64,000 nt of DNA from positions 5,131,390 to 5,195,389 of the forward strand of contig CM038719.1 in the NCBI GenBank assembly GCA_021613375.1. The letters run 5' to 3'. A program made the translations under genes and the position numbers. The number at the start of each line of letters is the position of its first letter. The first letter of the stretch is position 1. The DNA is from Megaleporinus macrocephalus. Lineage: Eukaryota > Chordata > Actinopteri > Characiformes > Anostomidae. Shown in pieces: positions 47,119 to 56,915 of this stretch. Below the pieces are notes generated by a model that worked only from the letters and a program-made list of their open reading frames with translations, made no database searches and was not told the origin of the DNA.

Positions 47119-47260
47119 CCTCTACACCATGGAGCTGCCTCTGACTGTGTTTCAGAGCACTGTACGCTCTCTGTACACGTACGTTCTTGTATCTATTCAT
47201 CCATCTGTCCTTCTCCCTGTCCACTAGTCCATCCATCCATCCATTCATCCATTCATCCAT
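46795..47260. repeat. 35-bp repeat, (ATCT)n and (ATCC)n microsatellites
   Basis: Several 35-bp units with CTCTAACATCTACAATTCTA (46837 to about 47035), then about 18 ATCT units at 47047-47116 and ATCC/ATTC units at 47220-47260. Confidence 0.9.
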
Positions 47261-47567
47261 CAATCTATCTTTCTATCTATATAACAATCTGGAGCCTCTC
47301 CTCCGTCTGTGTTCCAGAGTGCTGTACTCCGTACGTGTACATTCTCACCTATAGATGCAGATACGTGTACAAACACTCTGCGCGTGCAAACGTACACACA
47401 CGTATGTGCCTATATTCTCGCACACGCGTGATTAAGAGAGCGAGTTCTCGCTGTGCGCCGGGTTCCTGTGGGGTTTAACCTACTTAGAACAGCATTTAAA
47501 AATGTATGAGCGAGATTTGAGCGCCGTGCATGCCACAATAAGGAATCCACACTCCCTTTGATCTCCC

Positions 47568-47617
<50 letters not shown>

Positions 47618-48399
47618 GTGCTTTTCTCTTTCCCCCCTCCTCCTCCTCCGAGCTAAAACTTGAAATGGAACCCTACAGACTTTCCCTATGCCTTCTGGGA
47701 GATTTCTAATCCATATTCCGCATGGGAGGAGATCCGAATGAGATTTATCTGCTCAAAATTTCATATCTGTTTTGCGGAGGCGTTTGGGAGGAGGGGATAA
47801 ACTAGATTAGCCAAAGATAGATGGAGGATGGAGGGATGCTAATATAAACAGATGGACTGAGGGAAGGAGAGATGGAGGATGGTTGGTTTTCTGGGATACA
47901 GAGGGTAAAACACCGGCAGCTTCTTGAACAGCTACACATCCTTTCAGACCTCCGGCGTTGAGGTGACTTCTCACCGTGAAGATCAGATCACTGGAGGTAG
48001 ATGCCGGATACGAGCACCCAAGGCAGCGGAGGCGTTGAATTCCCAAGTGTTCCGAAAGGAATAGACGCTCTCTTTCTTCTGTAATGTTCAAAGAGCTTCA
48101 CCGCACCGTCCCTCTCATCCACTTCCACACAAGCTCGGCCTAATGAGAGTCTCTGGCGGCTGGTGTGTGTGAGGAGCAGTGTGTGTTTCCCACGCTGTCA
48201 GCTGCTAACACGCGGAAAAAAAACTGTACTCTGTTCTCTGAAACCTGTACTCTGTCTCTCGCCATCGCTCATTACTCTCACGCTCATCTCACAGCACATT
48301 CCGAGAAGGAACCATCACGACTGACACAGTTCTCTCTCTCTCTCTCTCGTAAAGCCGTACTCATCTGTTTCAATGGAGTTTAGTAAAGACTGTTCTGAT
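47261..48399. other. Mostly unique sequence with (CT)n; candidate noncoding island
   Basis: 47455-47560 and 47640-47800 are unique and flank a CT run at 47574-47607. The second part (GAACCCTACAGACTTTCCC near 47668, CATGGGAGGAGATCCGAATG near 47722) has balanced composition and no repeat relationship in the window. Open frames at 47807-48091 and 48165-48383 show no domain or exon structure. Confidence 0.35.
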
Positions 48400-50205
48400 A
48401 ATCAACACAAATACAGACTCTCCCTTAAGGGTTTCCTTTAAAGTACCGCACACAAACAAATACAGACCATCCCTTCAGCAGTCCCTCCCAAGCCAACCTA
48501 CAAACAAATACAGACTCTCCCTTAAGGGTTACCTTTAAAATACCGCACACAAACAAATACAGACCCTCCCTTCTGCAGTCCCTCCAAAGCCCCACCTACA
48601 AACAAATACAGACTCTCCCTTAAGGGTTTCCTTTAAAGTACCACACACAAACAAATACAGACCATCCTTTCAGCAGTCCCTCCAAAGCCAACCTACAAAC
48701 AAATACAGACTCTCCCTTAAGGGTTTCCTTTAAAGTACCGCACACAAACAAATACAGACCATCCCTTCAGCAGTCCCTCCCAAGCCAACCTACAAACAAA
48801 TACAGACTCTCCCTTAAGGGTTACCTTTAAAATACCGCACACAAACAAATACAGACCCTCCCTTCTGCAGTCCCTCCAAAGCCCCACCTACAAACAAATA
48901 CAGACTCTCCCTTAAGGGTTTCCTTTAAAGTACCACACACAAACAAATACAGACCATCCTTTCAGCAGTCCCTCCAAAGCCAACCTACAAACAAATACAG
49001 ACTCTCCCTTAAGGGTTTCCTTTAAAGTACCGCACACAAACAAATACAGACCATCCCTATAGCAGTCCCTCCCAAGCCCCGCACACAAACATATAAAGAC
49101 CCTCCTTTCAGTAGTCCCTCTAAATTCCTACCTCCAAACAAATACAGACCCCTTCCTTAAACGAATATAGACCCTAACTTAAGCAGTTTATCCAACGCCC
49201 CGCCCACAAACAAATACAGACCCTCCCTTAAGTGTTTCCTTTAAAGTTCCGCCCACAAACAAATACAGACCCTCCCTTAAGGGTTTCCTTTTAAGCTCCG
49301 CCTACAAACAAATACAGACCATCCCTATAGCAGTCCCCTCCCAAGCCCCGCGCACAAACATATAAAGACCCTCCTTTCAGTAGTCCCTCTAAATTCCTAC
49401 CTCCAAACAAATACAGACTCCTTCCCTAAACAAATGTAGACCCTACCTTAAGCAGTCTCTCCAACGCCCCGCCCACAAACAAATACAGACCCTCCCTTAA
49501 GTTTTTACTTTAAAGTTCTGTCCACAAACAAATACAGACCCTCCCTATAGGAGTCGCTCCTACGCCCCGCCCACAAACAAATACAGACTCTCTCTTAAGT
49601 ATTTCCTTTTAAGTTCCGCCTACAAACAAATACAGACCATCCCTATAGCAGTCCTTCCCAAGCCCTGCGCACAAACATATAAAGACCCTCCTTTCAGTAG
49701 TTCCTTCAAAGTCCTACTTCCAAACAAATACAGACCCTCCCTTAAGTGTTTCCTTTAAAGTTCCGCCCACAAACAAATACAGACCCTCCCTTAAGTTTTT
49801 CCTTTAAAGTTCCGCCCAAAAACAAATACAGACCTTCCCTATAGCAGTCCTTCCAAAACCCCGCCCACAAACAAATAAAGACCCTCCTATAGCAATCCCT
49901 CCAAAGCCCCACCACTAAATAAATACAGACTCTCCCTTAAGTGTTACCTTTAAAGTTCCGTCCACAAACAAATACAGACCCTCCCTATAGGAGTCCCGTC
50001 AACGCCCCACCCACAAACAAATACAGACCCTCCCTTAAGTGTTCCCTTCATCGCCCCACCCACAAACAAATACAGACCCTCCCTATAGGAGTCCCTTCAA
50101 CGCCCCACCCACAAACAAATACAGACCCTCCCTATAGGAGTCCCTTCAACGCCCCACCCACAAACAAATACAGACCCTCCTGTAGCAGTCCCTCTAAAGC
50201 CCCAG
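48400..50205. repeat. 48/49-bp minisatellite with higher-order units
   Basis: Units begin with ACAAACAAATACAGAC and continue with either a TCCCTTAAGGGTTTCC arm or a TCAGCAGTCCCTCC arm, forming dimers of about 97 bp. In 48420-49000 a ~292-bp higher-order unit is repeated almost exactly. Later units (49080-50205) are more diverged, with CGCCCACAAACAAATAC junctions. The 133-codon open frame at 49941-50342 is a Pro/Thr-rich translation of the repeat. Confidence 0.94.
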
Positions 50206-50474
50206 TTTATTTGGTTGTGCTGGTTGGCTTTAGCTCTCTAAGTGTCTCGGAATCTGAAACTGGTTTGAGTGGGCGGGGCCAGAGCAATGTCAACCCTGTG
50301 ATTGGTCAGGGTAATGATTACAGAAGCGTTACCCAAGATTAGGACCGCACAGCTTACATGTAGGGAAGAGAAATATAGTGAAATATATCAGTTATTGATC
50401 AGTGGAACTTTATTATTCCATTTGTATTTAGTACATGTTTACTGTTTACCTGCAAGAACAACATGAACCTCATT

Positions 50475-50915
50475 AGAAAACACAGATTTAGGATTCCGGG
50501 GGTTTTAATCTCTGCTGTCTCGCTCACATCATCAACTATTAGTCTATGGGCTCGACTCACATGACCATCAACTTCAAAATCTGAAGTCGTGGAAGCCCCA
50601 GTACGTGGTAGCTGTTAGTTTTATATTGGTCTTTGATAGTAGATGGAACATCTTGGTTGTTAGTTGAACCACTGCTAGTTCTTGGTGTTGGTGATGATGT
50701 ACATGCTAGTTGATGGTCATTGCTAGAACCAGATTAGTTGTTAAGCGTCATCAAGTCATATCTGACCAATGGTGACCATACTGTTGGTGCTTCCCCAGAA
50801 TGTGCTGTTTTTGGGTTCTCAGGCTCCTGAATGGCTGGTCCATGATTGTATCCATCCATTAGAAAACACAGATTTAGGTTTCCGAGGGTTTTAATCTCTG
50901 CTATCTTGCTTGATT
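50475..50915. repeat. Duplicated block, upstream copy (A-B-A')
   Basis: Segment A (ATTAGAAAACACAGATTTAG, 50475-50522) recurs as A' at 50861-50912. Segment B between them (about 50523-50857; CATCAACTATTAGTC through CTGGTCCATGATTGTATCC) recurs downstream of the RAR exon in pieces at 52277-52417, 53215-53285 and 54565-54660. The uninterrupted upstream copy acts as an empty-site reference for the insertions in the downstream copy. Confidence 0.82.
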
Positions 50916-51174
50916 AGTGGTTCTGGCTCTGTCTTTGTTAAAATTAAGTTAAGGAATCGACATTTCAAGGCCTCCAACTTCTTTTAACGTTCATAAATTG
51001 GTGAAAATGTTGTTGTTTTCTTAGCAAATATGTGACAAACAGTATGAGAATGAACTAGAACTGACTCTCTCTCTCTGTCTCTTTAAGGAACTGACGTTTA
51101 TGCTGTTGCCTGCTGACCCAGGAGCATTATGTGACCTCCACTCCTCATCATCCCTTCGTTTCCTCTCCCTCCAG
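50916..51174. other. Sequence preceding the receptor exon, with candidate splice acceptor
   Basis: Unique sequence ending in a C/T-rich tract and CAG at 51172-51174 (TTTCCTCTCCCTCCAG), a good vertebrate acceptor. If used, the exon starts at 51175 and the DNA upstream is a 5'-UTR intron. A second possible acceptor, TTTTCTTAG, ends at 51321. Confidence 0.5.
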
Positions 51175-51418
51175 CTCTGATTGGTCAGTTTCCGCCACTC
51201 AGGAGCAGAGTTTACTGGACTGGATCCACACCAGAAGAAGCCTGGACACTTTATTGTGTGCTTCAAATACACGACTCCAAGGTGCCCTCTGTGTAAAGAG
51301 ACCGGTTTACTGTTTTCTTAGTCTCCGGAATCGTCCACCACCTAAAAACAATTCATCCGGCCTACAAGGAATTTAAGGAATATCAATCAATCCTGCCGGG
51401 ACGCCTCAGGACCTCACG

Positions 51419-51430
51419 ATGGAGATGTAG
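51419..51430 (+). promoter_or_regulatory. Minimal upstream ORF (Met-Glu-Met-stop) in strong context
   Basis: ATG GAG ATG TAG lies 39 nt before the receptor start and in the same frame. The first ATG has A at -3 and G at +4, a stronger initiation context than the main start (G at -3, T at +4). No other ATG occurs between the candidate acceptor at 51174 and this one. Such a short uORF would be expected to limit main-start initiation or permit reinitiation. uORF-mediated control is known for the RAR-beta-2 leader; for this gene it is inference. Confidence 0.6.
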
Positions 51431-51469
51431 AAGTTCCTCGTGTCCGCGGATTACCGAGTCCGAGCGGCC

Positions 51470-51638
51470 ATGTCTGGTAATGGAAAGCCTCATCCGGGGT
51501 CTGGCGGCATCGGAGCTCCTTTGGGGGCGTTCCCCATGCCCCCGTACCCCTACTTCTTCCCGCACATGCTGGGGAGCCTGTCCCCGCCCGCTCTGCCTGG
51601 ACTCCCTGTGAGCGGATACAGCACACCATCACCAGCCA
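51470..51638 (+). CDS. rara: Retinoic acid receptor alpha, alpha-1-type first coding exon (partial)
   Basis: Encodes the first 56 residues, plus one base of the next codon, of a nuclear receptor that binds retinoic acid and acts with RXR on DNA. The translation begins MSGNGKPH, contains [17 protein letters not shown] (residues 24-40) and ends [12 protein letters not shown] (45-56). The last motif and MLGxLSPP are characteristic of the A region of RAR-alpha-1 in vertebrates; RAR-beta and RAR-gamma start differently. The donor GTGAGT follows at 51639 and leaves phase 1, matching the known junction where A completes a Thr codon before Ile-Glu-Thr. An in-frame TAG at 51428 supports the start. The DNA-binding and ligand-binding exons are not in this window. 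Which teleost paralogue (raraa or rarab) it is cannot be decided. The A region contributes to the ligand-independent AF-1 activity. Confidence 0.87.
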
Positions 51639-52008
51639 GTGAGTAACCCAGTATCTCCTCTGACCTTATGGCTTGGCTTATGGAGAGTTCTTAGCAGTGC
51701 TGAATGTTTCAGAAGACTGTCAGATCTCAGGTTTCCTAAAGACTGCAGGAAAACGTAATGTGGGGTTCGAAAGGAAACAATGTGCTACAATCCTGTACAG
51801 TTTGAAGGCAGTTAGTCTTACTTTCAAAGAGTTCTGCTGTTCCAATTATTTCTGGCTCTCCAAACCTCTGCCATAGGCGAGCTCAGTAGGTCCGCCAAGG
51901 GTGCGCCTAAATCGGATGCAGCTCGCAAGGTTCCTGGACATTGTTCTCCACTGATCTGTGTGGTTTGGCTTCAGCACAGATTTTGTCTTACTTTCTCTTG
52001 TGGCTTCA
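51639..52008 (+). other. Start of the intron after the receptor exon
   Basis: Begins with GTGAGTAA. Unique sequence without a further exon; a 67-codon open frame at 51673-51876 is not exon-like. No alpha-2-type first exon was recognised here or later in the window. Confidence 0.6.
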
Positions 52009-52266
52009 AGTCAAGTCAAGTTTATTTCTATAGCGCTTTTTATAACGATGTTGACTCAAATCAGCTTTACAGAGTTTTGAAAACTGACAGTTATAACATA
52101 TATACCCCTCAGTGAGCAAGCCAGAGGCAACAGTGGCAAGAACAACTCCCTCAGACTGGAGGTAGAAACCTTGGGAGGAACCAGACTCACAAGGGGAGAC
52201 CCGTCCTCCTCTGATCAAACAGTATCTACAGTTTAAACTAAATACCAAAGAAAAGACAGACAGCCA
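52009..52266 (-). mobile_element. LINE/SINE 3'-end retroposon with 10-bp target duplication
   Basis: Read on the minus strand, the element ends ...AAAAAGCGCTATAGAAATAA followed by (CTTGA)n, a 3' end typical of a retroelement family abundant in otophysan fish. Perfect direct repeats TGTGGCTTCA at 51999-52008 and 52267-52276 mark the insertion. It is 5'-truncated, with no coding capacity. Relatives: 53282-53655 and 57955-58275. Confidence 0.85.
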
Positions 52267-52276
52267 TGTGGCTTCA

Positions 52277-52417
52277 CTCACGTCATCAACTATTAGTCTA
52301 TGAGCTCGTCTCACATGACTATCAACTTCAAAATCTGAAGTCGTGGAAGCCCTAGTACGTGGTAACTGTTAGTTTTATATTGGTCGTTGATAGTAGATGG
52401 AACATCTTAGTTGTTAG
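52277..52417. repeat. Duplicated block B, downstream copy, left piece
   Basis: CGTCATCAACTATTAGTC through GGAACATCTTAGTTGTTAG matches 50526-50662 with few differences. It is cut by the transposon at 52418. Confidence 0.85.
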
Positions 52418-53214
52418 TAAAGATGGACCGATCAGTGTTTTTGAGGCCGATTCCGATCACCGGTCACCTTTCAGCGCGATTGGCCCATAGCCGATACCGA
52501 TCGAGGGCGGGGCTGTATGCCATGGCAGGGCTACATGTAGTTATTAGTGCTAGCAAGTCATGAAACATGGTTGAAATGTGGTTATCTAGAACTACAAACT
52601 CAACCACTCTGGCTGTGGTTCTTTAGCTCTCTGGCTGTTGCTGTTCTGTTCGTACCGGTCAGATCTGGTCTGTAGGTGTTCTGGGTTATTAGTTTTGTGT
52701 TAGCTGTGTGTGTAGCTCTGCTGTTTACTGATACTCACTGTGTTCAGCTGTGTGGTGTCTCTGAAGTGTGTATCAGATTAGTGTGTTAAATGTCTTTGTC
52801 TTGGTTTCCGTGAGAGACGCTGATGTTACTGATTGTACAGATGTTATAAACTGTCCTGGATGAGTCTGAGTCACATACGGTAACAAACTGACAGATGGAC
52901 GATGTTTTCTATCAGCACACGCGGTGAACGTTTAAACTTTTCTCGCGAGGCCGCTGCTTTAGTCAGTCTGTGGAAAATAAAACGGTATGTATTTCCACCT
53001 AGTGGTTCAGATAGGAATTGCAGGGAGCTGGCTGGAGGGGGTTCTCCTCTTCCTGGATGAAACGCTAGCTGGAGATACAGAAATTAGGCTCGTTTGTTTA
53101 ACGCCATTGATCGGCTCTCGGGATCGGCTGAATTGGAGAAATATCAGCCAATCACATATTTTGATTAAAAATCGTCCGATACCAATACATACCCGATCGA
53201 TCCTTCCATCTCTA
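52418..53214. mobile_element. hAT-like non-autonomous transposon
   Basis: Terminal inverted repeats TAAAGATGGACCGATCAG at the left and GATCGATCCTTCCATCTCTA at the right (imperfect). Flanking 8-mers GTTGTTAG and GTTGTTCT agree at six of eight positions, as expected for an old 8-bp duplication. The upstream duplicate at 50523-50857 lacks the element, which independently shows insertion. GATCGG and CCGATACC words near both ends recall a hAT family common in fish. No transposase remains. Confidence 0.75.
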
Positions 53215-53285
53215 GTTGTTCTTGGTGTTCATGATGATGTACATGCCAGACTAGTCAGTATTATTAAACATCATCAAGTCAAGTT
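53215..53285. repeat. Duplicated block B, downstream copy, middle piece
   Basis: TTCTTGGTGTTCATGATGAT and GTACATGCCAG through CATCATCAAGTC correspond to 50679-50757 of the upstream copy. It is cut on the right by retroelement sequence. Confidence 0.75.
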
Positions 53286-53655
53286 TATTTGTGTAGCGCT
53301 TTTTACAACAATGTTGTCACGAAGCAGCTTTACAGGAATTTAAAAGTATAAAAACATGCAGTCACAACACTTTATCCACTGTGAGTGAGCCAGAGGCAAC
53401 GGTGGCAAGAACAACCCCCTCAAACCTAGAGGAAGAAACCTTGGGAGGAACCAGACTCACAAGCAGAGACCCATCCTCCTCTGGTGGAACAGTATTTACA
53501 GTTTATAAACTAAAGCTGAGTCTGAAGGTAAGAGCTTTAGAAGCTGTACAGGTGCTACATCAGGTGGATGATACAGTGATGCAGTCAAGGATGGAGCAAA
53601 TGTCACGAATGGAGAGGAGAACTGGTTGGTGCCAGGTGACGGGGGGGCCCTGGTG
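53282..53655 (-). mobile_element. Retroposon 3' end, second copy (longer body)
   Basis: Same family as 52009-52266: GTTTATTTGTGTAGCGC next to the TCAAG tail and GAAACCTTGGGAGGAACCAG in the body. It extends further into the element (GGTGCTACATCAGG, AACTGGTTGGTGCCAGGTG). Its end segment is repeated at 54447-54542, on the other side of the hAT-like fragment. Confidence 0.75.
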
Positions 53656-53659
53656 GGCC

Positions 53660-54366
53660 CCGTCATCATTTCTAACTTGTGTTATGATCTAGTGCCATTT
53701 CCTGTATCTTTAAGTTACCTAGTATCAGCATCTTATACCATCAGCTACTGAAACACCAACACATCACACATACCGTTCAGTATATTTCAGTATATTTACT
53801 GTTTAAATGCTGAACTGAAACAAGAGCTACATTAAAAAAACTGAATTCTTTTGAAAAAAAGTTCATCTTAAAGTGTTTATTTATAGAGAAAGTAAATAAA
53901 CCTGGTTCTTCTTGTTAACTCAGCTTCTCAGATGAACATGTTGGTTGTACAGAGCAGTTATTCTCCAGAACTAGACGAGCAGGTTCATTCCAGAACCGTT
54001 CCTGTTAAACACTCAGTTCTCTCTGTTCACTTTTCTGTTTTTAGAGCTCCTTATTCTTTCTGACTCGCTTTAGTCTCCGGCTGCTGCTCCTCGCTTCCTA
54101 CCTCGCCTGTGTGCGTGTGCCGCACACCCCAATGTGCACAGATCTGATTGGCTGAGGAGCACCTTCAGTGATCTTACAGTACACATGATTGGTCTCTGAG
54201 TTCACTGTGCCGCAAAGCCCGTATACCGTAAAGACAAGAAAAGCTCCACCGTTTAAAATAAACACAGTCTAAATTAAATCATTCTCAATAGATTAACGGT
54301 TTGGGTCCACATTGGACAACGTCTGGGTCCAGATCTGGACCACGGTCCGCCTATTAGTGACCCCTG
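53660..54366. mobile_element. hAT-like element, truncated second copy
   Basis: Matches 21553-22602 through CTAGTATCAGCATCTTATAC, CAGTATATTTACTGTTTAAA, GATTGGCTGAGGAGCA and the right end ATTAGTGACCCCTG. It lacks the 5' terminus and the nested 22394-22505 segment. Confidence 0.72.
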
Positions 54367-54564
54367 GTATAGAGGATGAGGAGTGTTTAGAGTGTAGCTG
54401 CAGACTCTGGCAGATCTGATTATAATCAGAATGAACTAAAAGGAGTGAAGCTGCACAGGTGCTACATCTGGAGGACACAGTAATGCAGTTGAGGTGTAGC
54501 AGAAAGAGGAGAGCTGGTTGGTGCCAGGTGGCGAGGAGGCCCTGAAAGTCGGTCCTCAAACATC
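54367..54564 (-). mobile_element. Retroposon body fragment right of the hAT-like copy
   Basis: GGTGCTACATCTGGAGGACA and GAGCTGGTTGGTGCCAGGTG repeat the end of 53282-53655. It either reflects the same retroelement interrupted by the hAT insertion with some duplication, or a second fragment. Confidence 0.55.
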
Positions 54565-54665
54565 TGACTAATGGTGACCATATTGTTGGTGCTTCCATAG
54601 AACATACTGTTTTTGGGTTCTCAGGCTTCTGAATGGCTGGTCCATGATTGTATCCATCCATCCAT
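54565..54665. repeat. Duplicated block B, downstream copy, right piece
   Basis: CTAATGGTGACCATATTGTT through GGCTGGTCCATGATTGTATC matches 50764-50855, followed by a short (CATC)n. Confidence 0.82.
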
Positions 54666-55460
54666 CCATCCTGTTTCTGGTTGTCCTTTTCCTCGTTTTA
54701 CCTCCATGTCTTCTGAGCAGCATGTTCTTTTCCAGTGAGCTGGTTCTTTGGTCTGGTTGGCTGGGCTTTGAGTACGAGGTGAGGCTGGATTTGGTTGAGG
54801 ATCCATTGGTTTGTTTTCCTTGTCGTTCAAGGAGCTCTTGAAAGTCTGGTGGGGCAGAATTACTGCAGAGCTGTTGTTTTTAAGGACGATCACGTTCAAC
54901 TCCGGCCGTTCGATTCTTGTTTTTCATGCTGGTGAAAGTGAGAGTTGCCCCAAAGTCCTGGATAATTGTGTATTTTTTGAAATTGTGTAGTTTATTGTTC
55001 GTTCACAGAACTGATATGCGTGAAACAGGCCGGAACAGGTACGCAGTGCCTACCAGCGGCGTTCGGAGGATTCGTTTCAAAGCAGAGACGACTCAGACTT
55101 TGTTGAATGATTTATACATGCGCTCATATCTGGCTCTTTGGCGAGTTTGGGGGCCGCTCTGAAGCTGTGGCGGAGACCATGTCCTTCAGATTGATATGAA
55201 CAGATTCGTTTTCCTCGTGCTTCTGATTGGCATGTTGTTTGAATGGAGGCCATGCATGTAATTGTGTGGGCAGCGGGCTGGGGGGGCTGGAGGGGCTGAT
55301 GTGTCGGATCATGTTGATTTGTTTAGCCTCTCTCTCTCCGGCTGATTGGTCTGTTTTAAACTTGAGGCGTAAAACCACCGGAATGTTCCTGAGCAACACA
55401 CGGATGCCATCCTACCCACTATGCCCGGGAGGCGTTCGTCCTGGTGTGAACTTGTGGAGC
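54666..55460. other. Intronic unique sequence, no exon seen
   Basis: Non-repetitive DNA. A RAR-type DNA-binding exon would show the CxxC zinc-finger pattern and a P-box; none was seen in any frame. Confidence 0.45.
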
Positions 55461-55491
55461 GAGTGTGTGTGTGTGTGTTTGTGTAAATGTT

Positions 55492-55542
<51 letters not shown>

Positions 55543-55655
55543 ATGTATGTATGTATATGTGTACATGTGCATGTATGTGTGTATATAAATGTATGTACTG
55601 TATGTGTGTACATATGTATATGTGTGTGTGTAAGTGTGTGTGTAAGTGTGTGCGC
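55461..55655. repeat. Compound (GT)n(TA)n microsatellite
   Basis: GT and TA runs with GTAT variants over about 195 bp. Confidence 0.95.
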
Positions 55656-55784
55656 ACTCTTTGCCTGTTAACTACGTGACCGTGCAGATTCTCCAGGTCT
55701 GACAGATATGCTGAGTAATCTAACAGTGATGATCTTATTCTGCTGATCTGTTATAGCTAGAATTAGAACACAGTGATATGTTGC

Positions 55785-56915
55785 CTTATACTATGAATTA
55801 TTCAGTATCTATTATAAATTATTCAGTATCTACTATGAATTATTCAGTATCTACTATAAATTATATAGTATTCAGTATAGATTATTCAGTATCTGGTATG
55901 AATTATTCAGTATGTATTATAAATTATTCAGTATCTACTATAATTATTCAGTATCTACTATAAATTATTAAATATCTACTATACATTATTCAGTATATAG
56001 TATGAATTATTCAGTATCTATTATAACTTATTCAGTATCTAGTATGAATTATTCAGTATTTAGTATGGATTATACAGTATCTAGTATGAATTATTCAGTA
56101 TCTACTATAAGTTATTCAGTATCTATTATGAACTATTCAGTATCTAGTATGAATTATTCAGTATCTACTATAAATTATTCGGTATCTACTAAAAATGATA
56201 TAGTATTTAGTATGGATTATTCAGTATCTACTATAAATTATTTAGCATCTAGTATGAATTATTCAGTACCTACTATAATTTATTCTGAACCTACTATTAA
56301 TTATTAAATATCTACTATAAATTATTCAGTATATAGTATGAATTATTCAGTATCTATTATAAATATTCAGTATCTAGTATGAATTATTCAGTATATAATA
56401 TGGATTATACAGTATCTAGTATGAATTATTCAGTATCAACTATAAATTATTCAGTATCTAGTATAAACTATTCAGTATCTAGTATGAATTATTCAGTATC
56501 TACCATCAATTTTTCAGTATTTAGTATGGATTATTCAGTATCTACCATAAATTTTTCAGTATTTAGTATGGATTATTCAGTATCTAGCATGAATTATTCA
56601 GTACCTTCTATAAATTATTCAGTATCTAATATTTATTATTCAGTATCTATTATAAATTATTCAGTGTCTAGTATGAATCATTGAGTATTTAGTATGAATT
56701 ATTCAGTTTATAGTATGAATTATTCAATATCTACTATTAATTATTCAGTATATAGTATGAATTATTCAGTACCTACTATAAATTATCCAGTATCTACTAT
56801 TAATTATTAAATATATACAGTAAATTATTTAGTATATAGTATGAATTATTCAGTATCTATTTTAAATTATTCAGTATAAAGTATGAATTATTCTGTATAT
56901 AGTAATTAATTATAG
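55785..56915. repeat. 21-bp AT-rich minisatellite, ~53 copies
   Basis: Units of 21 bp, TATTCAGTATCTAGTATGAA and TATTCAGTATCTACTATAAA types, interspersed with a TTTAGTATGGATTATTC variant. The 21-bp length is a multiple of 3, hence the open frames with seven-residue Met-Asn-Tyr-Ser-Val repeats, which are artefacts. Confidence 0.95.

Noticed and set aside
52006..52314. 102-codon minus-strand open frame next to the receptor exon
   Set aside because: It spans a retroposon 3' end and its target duplications; not a conserved protein.
55785..56900. Three open frames of Met-Asn-Tyr-Ser-Val repeats
   Set aside because: Seven-residue periods of the 21-bp AT-rich array; no protein-coding features.
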